Both the position numbers and the translations under genes were made by a program. DNA of 17,299 bases from Candolleomyces eurysporus (taxonomy: Eukaryota > Basidiomycota > Agaricomycetes > Agaricales > Psathyrellaceae), in NCBI GenBank assembly GCA_027579435.1, contig JANBPK010001670.1, positions 1 to 17,299 of the forward strand. Direction: 5' to 3'. The notes beneath the pieces are model-generated. The model had not been told where the DNA came from and did no database searches. It saw only the letters and a program-made list of their open reading frames with translations. Below, one piece after another: positions 8,101 through 15,100 of this stretch. Every line of letters starts with the position of its first letter. The first letter of the stretch is position 1.

Positions 8101-10629
8101 CCACATCCGACCAAGAATTTGCCGAATAACTGGGAGGCTGGCGGAGCTCTGCTGTGCGTGTCTGTAATATATTACAACTGGAAGCTCGACTGAATCATCA
8201 CCCTGCTAGGTTTCTTTACACGCTGTTTCTCGCCGTTGACGCCAACTTCAAGCTAAAAGGGAAGGCCAGGAAAATCAAGGATGTTGAATTAGTGCCAGGG
8301 ATGGGATGCTTCGTTGAAGAGAATGCATACCAATCCCATTTGATTCAGTATGTTGACGAAGGAGAGGTGAATTTTCGTTCACTTATCGTACCCAGACACA
8401 TTTTAAATTTTGTAGATCAACACTTGCCTTTCGGAGCACGACGCCATTGTTCGTGCTGCAGTGCGGTGCACGCCAGGTTACGATGTTACTGGCGCCGGTC
8501 TCGTCATTTGTTCACGTCATGGGCTTGTCCGACGCAATGGTGCTGGAGACCTACAGAAGGGAGAACGGTGTGTAATATTTAAACATGAATTACCTTCTCA
8601 TTCATTTCTTTGTCAAGGTACTCAAACATGGACTACATAATCTTCTGCACTTTGGCCGGGGTTGCACTGGCTCGTATTGTCATCACATACGACATTGCGT
8701 GTCAGTGGTCAAAAAACCTGCCGAAACGGATGGAGAAACTCCCGGAACAAATTCAGGTGGATTTAGAGAAGACACGAATTGCCGCAGCAGTCCCATCTTG
8801 GCATATCAATGGCCATGGAAGTGACTGTCAGACGAACTATGCCTTGGCATACCTTGTGGGAAGTGGGCGGACATGTGGCGACGAGATTGAGTCTACTTGG
8901 TCTCAAACCAACGTTTTGGGTGCAAGCGTCCGTGAGATGGCAAGTGGAGGACGACACGAGAGTCTCAACGACCATTTCAATGGTAGTAACCTCCGCAAAA
9001 TGGTTGGCCTCAGTAAGTATTATGTCTGCTTCAATGATCGTAAATTGGACTGATACATTTCAGGGTCACTGTTGCCTAAGAAACTTCGGGAGGCAGCCGA
9101 GATGAAGGAACAGCATCAGACTGCGTTCACCAAGCTGTCTGCGACATTTTCGGATGAGGTGAAGACCGAATGGGTAAATATGGTGTCTCAATGGGAGTCC
9201 GATCCGAGAAAACATCCAAACCCTTACGAAGATAGTAAAATGGGTGCGTATCCTTGCGTTCTCCAAGAGTTATCGAACACTCAACCAGGGAATAGACACT
9301 ACACTTCAGGATGTACGCTTACAGATGGCAAAAGAGGATGCTGAAGAGGCGGCTCGAGGTGCTATATCAGCTCATCAAACGTCAATATCAAGTTTCTTGA
9401 TAACTGGGATTGAACTTGAGGAGCAACAGTATGTTTTTGGGTCGCTGTTGTCAATAAATTTAACTCACTAATACACTAGGCGGACGCTCAATCACCAAAT
9501 CAAGGGGAACCGGCTCACGACGAGTAAACAAAAAGCCGACCTAGAGGACAAACGCGCTGGACTTGCACGGCGAATCAACCAGTGGCGTGAAGCACAGCTT
9601 GTCTATACACCTTGCGTGGCAGGACAGCTTCCGAGCACCAGGTCCGACAATGCCGAAGGCGACCAGAGTGTCACACCCGAGAACCTTCCCCTTTGTCTCC
9701 CTTCCTCTTTGCCTTCATCCCTACGAGCAACTATTCCTATTCTTATCAAGAAAGAGAAGAAGTTGCGGGAAGCCCAGTGCGACGATGCACTGGGAGAAAT
9801 TCGGTGCCAGCGACGCATCTTGACTGGTCTCGTTCAATTTAAAAAGCTCAACTTGGCTGGGCAGGGTAACAAGCCCAATACCAGGGTTCATTCGCTTTAC
9901 AACCGAATTCAAACCAAAATTGCCAAGGCCGATATGCGCTATCAAGCGGCACGCGCTGCACTTTGTATTTTGGACCCTGAAGGGGAGTGGAGCTCGCGTC
10001 TGCAAGTCTTAAAACCGGGTGACATTCGTGGGCCTGGAAAGGACCCTGAAGACGTGAGTAACGGCCGCTTTATCATGTCTTGGATCTGGCTTGTACCTCG
10101 AGCTCGTTCTGAGGGGCCGGATGAACTCAATGGGGAGGATCTTGACAGAAGTCTGAGGGTGGAATGGGTTAAAGCTCGTGCCCGAGTGCAGCGATGGGAG
10201 GAGGAATATCTTCTTGTCCAGGAGGAAATGCGCCGATCTGTAGTGTACTTGGGTTGGAAAGCTAATTGGTGGAACGTGCATGCAGCTTTGCCTGCATTCA
10301 AGGCTGACGACGTGGCCCATGGAGTTTCTGCCTATGCCACAAAACAGGCTGCATTGTGCAGTCAACTCGCAACGCGATTCTCACAAGTGTGGGAGCCAGT
10401 GTTGAAAGACCTAGGCCTCAACCCTCAGTGGCAATTGAAAGCAACCACCATCAGCGCCCATCAACCGGCTGCTGTTTCTGGGCACAGCAGATCTGTCATG
10501 GATGACTTGGGCGCTGATTTGGAAGAGATAGCCAGTGACGATGAATTCAATTTGGAGAGTGTTTGGGACTGGGACGACGAGAGCGAAATGGGAGGGGGGA
10601 ATGATGACTTTGAGTTGGATGACGAGTAG
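5183..10629 (+). CDS. KDZ-superfamily transposase with CxC2 zinc-binding domain (about 1097 aa)
   Basis: Ten exons: 5183-5533, 7245-7463, 7533-7907, 7963-8153, 8210-8366, 8416-8567, 8618-9012, 9064-9234, 9296-9428 and 9480-10629. All junctions have GT-AG ends and matching phases, giving one open frame. Residues 1-117 are basic and disordered. Residues 118-190 begin LLDWIPHQQTFLDELLRHDG and contain the CxC2 cysteine cluster (C149, C152, C157, C162, C165, C172, C173, C176, H181, H187). The KDZ RNase-H-fold core spans about 375-620, with AVDANF (D389), TYDIACQW (D507) and GRTCGDEIESTW (acidic residues 570-573) as likely catalytic positions, and the family motif GDLQKGERYSNMDY just before D507. 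Residues 620-1097 are long helices ending in an Asp/Glu-rich tail. The length is normal for this family, and nothing seen breaks the gene. It would move its own element by cut-and-paste transposition. Intron 1 holds a 1.6-kb nested insertion. The exon 8/9 junction uses the acceptor aatag because the nearer ccag would shift the frame. Confidence 0.88.
5591..5596. repeat. Left target-site duplication CGCTTG
   Basis: CGCTTG immediately precedes the left terminal inverted repeat. The same six bases directly follow the right one. Confidence 0.8.
5597..5620 (+). repeat. Left terminal inverted repeat of the nested element
   Basis: It pairs with the reverse complement of 7210-7233 at 23 of 24 positions. 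The only mismatch is the 14th base (t on the left, g on the right). Confidence 0.88.
5661..5952 (+). repeat. Left subterminal array of GGTACAT (nine exact copies)
   Basis: Exact GGTACAT copies start at 5661, 5714, 5739, 5756, 5798, 5823, 5841, 5917 and 5946, with near matches at 5630 (ggtacac), 5883 (ggaacat) and 5973 (tgtacat). Most are preceded by T-rich or atat sequence. Spacing is irregular (17-76 bp), so this is a cluster of short sites and not a uniform tandem repeat. Confidence 0.85.
6026..6873 (+). CDS. Start-less cysteine-rich four-exon cassette inside the nested element (about 222 codons)
   Basis: Proposed exons are 6026-6388, 6454-6529, 6593-6738 and 6793-6873. The introns are 65, 63 and 54 nt with good GT-AG ends (gtgcgt, gtaagt, gtaagt), and phases agree. 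The first exon is open from 6002, just after a TGA; 6026 is chosen because it follows an acceptor-like cccag. It encodes 11 Cys within about 110 codons, including LCSGECG, GPCSNRSCGFGCSTFF and KCLCGCYGMQH, resembling small zinc-binding Cys-rich domains common in mushroom proteins. Exons 2-4 are Ser/Gly-rich with one charged helix (TEAVKMAEERMKQKI). No in-frame ATG precedes the Cys-rich part, and no stop follows before the donor at 6874. It looks like a gene fragment taken up at the DNA level with its introns. Both ends are phase 0, as is the host intron, so in-frame inclusion in the KDZ transcript is possible. Function is unknown. Confidence 0.6.
6913..7183 (-). repeat. Right subterminal array of ATGTAC(C), inverted relative to the left array
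   Basis: ATGTAC occurs at 6913, 6923, 6952, 6976, 7005, 7058, 7082, 7142, 7160 and 7178. The copies at 6923, 6952, 7082 and 7160 are the full ATGTACC, the reverse complement of the left-array GGTACAT. Between them short phrases such as ctcag and aagcc recur. Confidence 0.82.
7210..7233 (-). repeat. Right terminal inverted repeat of the nested element
   Basis: This is the reverse complement of 5597-5620 with one mismatch. It ends in CGTGCCATA directly before CGCTTG. Confidence 0.88.
7234..7239. repeat. Right target-site duplication CGCTTG
   Basis: It matches 5591-5596. It is followed by gttag, the acceptor of KDZ intron 1. Confidence 0.8.
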
Positions 10630-10960
10630 ATTTGTTGTGTCTAACTATTTACATCTCACTTTTCAGTTCATCTACACACAATAGTATTGCCCGGATATTC
10701 CTTGAGCTAACATCATGGCACACCTGGTGCTGCCCATCTTTGCTGATCGTTACATCATCCATGTTTGTACTCGGCATGGATTTGAATCTAGTCAACAAAC
10801 GTGCATTTACTGGGACCTTTTTTCAGCAATTGGGCGGTGGAACAACAAGGAGACACCGTTACTAGATGCCCTTGTACATATAATCATCTAGCACCTGTAA
10901 TGTTGCGTGCCAAGTCTCTTCAATGTCATTAATTTGATATCTGGATTCAGATCAGAATGC
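10630..10960. other. 3' flank of the KDZ gene, no further gene seen
   Basis: The stretch contains short unsupported open frames only. It should include the transposase 3' untranslated region and perhaps the right end of the KDZ element. TGT at about 10896 or 10901 could be the outer end of a retrotransposon LTR (read as ACA on the minus strand), but nothing confirms this. Confidence 0.4.
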
Positions 10961-10969
10961 TTTGCGCCA

Positions 10970-12015
10970 ATGTGAGTGATTTTTGGCTTGGTAGGAATTG
11001 AGTGATCGCCCTTCAATGTTGATTTGGCACCCACAACCTGCGTCGATCACTGCCCTTTGACATCATTGATTTAGCACTTGGCAGGCAGTGATGAGTGCTG
11101 ATGTCGACAATATGGTGCTTGGAAGCCATGATTAGCCTTTCGACATCAATAATTTGGCACTTGGAAGGACTCAAATCAGCATCTTTTATGCCCTTTGACG
11201 TCAATGATTTAGCGTATTGGCAGGAATTGAGTGAGTACAATTTGACACTGATGTTTTGGCGCTCGGCGGCATTGAGTGAGTGCTGTTTGACATCAATGAT
11301 TTAGCACTACAGGAGTTGATTGAGTGTGATTTGATACTGATGTTTTGATGCTCGGGTGGCATTCATTGAGTACTGTTCAACATCAATGATTTGGCACTAG
11401 GGAGGCACCAAGTAAGTGCCCTTTGACATCAATGATCTTGTCCTTGGCAGGAATTGAGCAAATACTCTTTGACAATAATGATTTGGCGCACAACAGGAAT
11501 TGACCGAACACCCTTTGACAATTGTTATTTGGCATTGGCAAGCATACTTTGACATCAATGATTTGCCACTTGGGAAGTTGTGATCAAGTGCGCTTCAAAT
11601 TTGGTGATTTAACACTCGGCAAGGCTTGAATGAGTGCCCTTGGGCATGGATGATTTGCCACTCGGGAAGTCATGATTGAGCACATTTGATGAAATAATTC
11701 TTGGCAGGGCTTGAATGAGTGCCCTCTGGCATTATTAACTTGCCACTTGGGAAGTCATGATTGAGCATGCTTCCCTTTGGCATTAATGATTTGCCACTTG
11801 GGAAGTAGTGACTGAGTGCCCTTCAAAGTCAATGATTTGCCACTTGGGAAGTAGTAACTGAGCACCCTTCAAAGTTGATGATTTGCCACTTGGCAGAACT
11901 TGAATGAGCACCCTTTGGCATTAATGATTTGCCACTTAGGAGGTAGTGATTGAGTGCCCTTTGGCATTTGTGATTTGGCCATAATGTAGGGCCCTTGGGC
12001 ATTGATGATTTGCCT
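10970..12015. repeat. 46-bp minisatellite, about 20 diverged copies
   Basis: The unit reads roughly tgccctttgacatcaatgat, then ttgccacttgggaagtagtg, then attgag. The atgattt core recurs near 11386, 11432, 11478, 11558, 11604, 11649, 11785, 11831, 11878, 11924 and 11970, mostly 45-47 bp apart. Copies on the left (10970-11350) are more diverged, with ttggcac in place of ttgccac. No coding potential is apparent. The core ATGATTTGCCA is the reverse complement of the core of the array at positions 1-250. Confidence 0.92.
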
Positions 12016-12085
12016 TCTGTTTTCCCTATCAATGTCCCATGATTTACCCTTGTGTAGACATGATTTGGCCTCTGACATATTACTA

Positions 12086-12111
12086 GGGCAAATCATAGGC
12101 ATGATTTACCC
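12086..12111. repeat. Imperfect palindrome gggcaaatcat / atgatttaccc
   Basis: The arms are 11 bp with one mismatch and are separated by aggc. The palindrome lies at the junction between the minisatellite and the retrotransposon reading frame, and it contains the stop codon of that frame (12093-12095). Confidence 0.7.
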
Positions 12112-15100
12112 AGGGCATAACTCACTTTCAATGAGAGGGCAACTGCCCTTAAAAATAGTGGACACCCCTCCTGTACGTCGCCCTCCTGCTCTCGAGGTCC
12201 CTTGAGAGTAAAGTGTTTGGTCGCTGCGATCCGGGCAGCCCATTCACTGCTTGTTTCCTCCCGCCCCGTTTCAGCAGATGGCACAGTTCGACGACTTCGG
12301 CAACTGGAGATAACGGCAGACAGTGCCTCAAGTCCTGTCAACAACGGCGCGGTTGATTTCGCTAAGCCAGAAGTATCGCTATCCGCAACATCGAAGTATG
12401 TGTATTCCGAAGGAGCACGGATTGTCCCAGGTGCATCATTAGAGTACATACGTGATAAGCTGTCCGCTAACACGTTCTCGGTTCCTGGGACATAGACAAC
12501 GGTGAAGTCAAACAACGCGATCTTCTCCATCCAACGTGCCTTTCGTCCTGAAAGCTTTTCTTGGTCCAGTAAATGGATTAGACCCTTGTGGTCCGTAATC
12601 CATTGAAACTTAGCACCCTGCAGGATGTCGGCGTGTCGGAGCATGGATTCTACCCCAGCCAGCATTTCAACCTCGTGAGTCGGGTAATTCCTTTGAGCGT
12701 CATTTAACTTTGCCGAATAGAATGCAGCAACTTTCGCTGTTCGCCAATCATCACCCTGGCTAATGACTCCAGCGATACCAGTAGCGCAGCCGTCAGTGAC
12801 CACCCAAATGGGTGCAGCCCCAGGTGAGTAATCCAAGGGCTTTCGACGATGTTCGCGAGCTTTGTGGACCAGGCGCTTGACGTCCTCAAAGGCCCGTTGC
12901 TCAGTGAAACCCCATCTGAAAGGTACCGTGTCTCCAGTTATTGCGCTCAATACTCCCATTGGAATTCTAACACCTGGGACATCGTCCGCGAGATATCCAA
13001 CTGACCCCAGAAAGCCACAGAGCAGATCGTGGTTGGTAGGAGTTTTCCAAGCCAACACGCTATCCACCTTAGCAGGGTCCATGCGGATTCCGTGGTCGTC
13101 AACAACGTGGCCAAGGATATCGAGTTCAGGCACCAGAAACCTGAGTTTGCTACGACTCAGGTACAACTTCTCTCGTTTCAAAATCTCGAAGATTAATCGC
13201 AAGTGCTTGATGTGTTCTTTCAGAGTATCTGAATAGATGACGATATCGTCCAGGTACACATCCATAAAGCGACCAATGTACGGAGAGAAGATGTGATTCA
13301 TGAGAGCTTGATAAGTGGCGGGTGCGTTGCAGTCTCCTTGCTGGACGACGTGACTAACCATGTTTCCATCCAGTGTTGTCATAGCTGTTCTAGGTACATG
13401 CTCTGGTATCACTCGAATCTGCTCGTATGCAGCCTTCATGTCAAGTGAAGATCGGAACGGCTTATTAGCCAATCGACGAAGTATCCCTTCTATGTCAGGC
13501 AATGGTGAAGTAAGTTTCTTAGTGTTCTTATTCCTTTCCCTAAGATCAATGACCGTTCTTAACTCGGGTTTATCTTTCTTTGGTTTAGGAATGAACAACA
13601 TTGGGACCGTGTTTCCAGCGGAGGTAATCTCCCAACGTCCAGACTTCAAGTATTGATCTCGCTTTTCAGCCCATTGAGGACGGAAGACTTCCGGGCACTT
13701 TGATGGTCGCCACGGATAGACTTTCTTCTCGTCGATAAGAGGAACAGTGTGATTGATAGCGCGAAGCGGGGGCAATGGGATTTCATCCAAGTCCTTGCAG
13801 AGAGGCTCAGCCATCTTTTGTAACAAGGTGCGAGCTTCATCTACTTCTCTATCAGCAATGCTTATTCCACTAACAACAACCCTGGTAGTGGTATCCTCTT
13901 TGATTGGAAGAGAAGTAGCGCTTCCAATGACTACTCGAGCTGGATTGAGACCAACGCACACTTGGTGCTGGTATAGAAACGGAGTTCCCAAAATGAGATC
14001 GTAATTGCTGACATTTATGACGTCGAATCCTCTATCTTCATCGATATCCTGGTAAGCAATCCTCACTTTGACTTTCGAAGTGATCTTTGACTTTGATCCT
14101 TGAACAGCAAGCTGGAGATTTAACGGATCGTCCAATTTCTCTCGCTTTAGCTTCAATTGATCTACGAGCGTTGACGAAATGAAATCGCCAAGAGAACCAC
14201 TATCCATGAGAGCACGAGCTGGATGTCCATTCACATTAACGACTACGACAATAGGTTTCGGTACAACACGCTGAGTCCCTTTTACCCACGCTGCATTTCT
14301 CTGAACGCCTTTGTATGAGTCTCGGGGGACTTGGATACCCGCCACCTCGATTGCATCAACCGGGCAACTGGGTCCTGATGAGAGATGAGCATTGCGGCAT
14401 ATAGGGCATTCAGGGTGACTCACCAACGGTAAGTGGCTTCGTGGATTCTGAGAGTTGGCACTGAGGAAGTGTAGGTTAAGCTCCTTTTGGAACCAGTCAG
14501 CCGGCCTGAAGTTGAAATCCTGGACCAATTTGGCTGGAAGTTGCTTGAGGATGCCAAGCCCCCGGTCAACAATCATATAAGCTTCAACAGTTCCCATTCG
14601 AGATAGCTCGGGATGAATGCAGAAGCGACAAAGGTCATGTGGGTCACTGAGGATATTGTCCTGGGTGTAAGGTACGCCCTCCAAAAGCTTTTGCTCAATA
14701 GCTTCCTCAATCACTGCACCAATCGAGATTTGACTCTTAATTTTGGTGAGCGACCAAGCAGCGAACTCCCGGTCACCATTTCTAATGCATCCAGCACGTT
14801 TACGAGCGTACCATGATCTGGGACTGCAGTTAGGATCCATGGCAAACGTTTCAGGAACGTGGAAAACCGCACCCAGGTGTGTATCACGGATACTGAAGGT
14901 ACGACCCTCTGATCCAGTTCGTTCTACAGCAAACCTGTTAACGAGGGCCAAAATCTCCTCGTGACTCTTCTCCATCAACGATTCTTCACCTGGATATGGT
15001 GCACCAAGACACAGAGTCTCTCGAAGTCGTTCAGCGTAAGGATCCCCAATTTCTCTGACAGGTAGGTCAAAGGGATCATACTCCTCTTCTGAGCCGCTAG

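Noticed and set aside
9235..9295. Frameshift in the KDZ gene near residue 670
   Set aside because: A 61-nt intron with donor GTAAAA and acceptor aatag restores phase; the ccag acceptor seven bases earlier gives the wrong frame and is probably not used.
4725..10960. Terminal inverted repeats of the KDZ element itself
   Set aside because: Comparison by eye of the two flanks gave no convincing match; the ends may lie outside these flanks or be too diverged to see.
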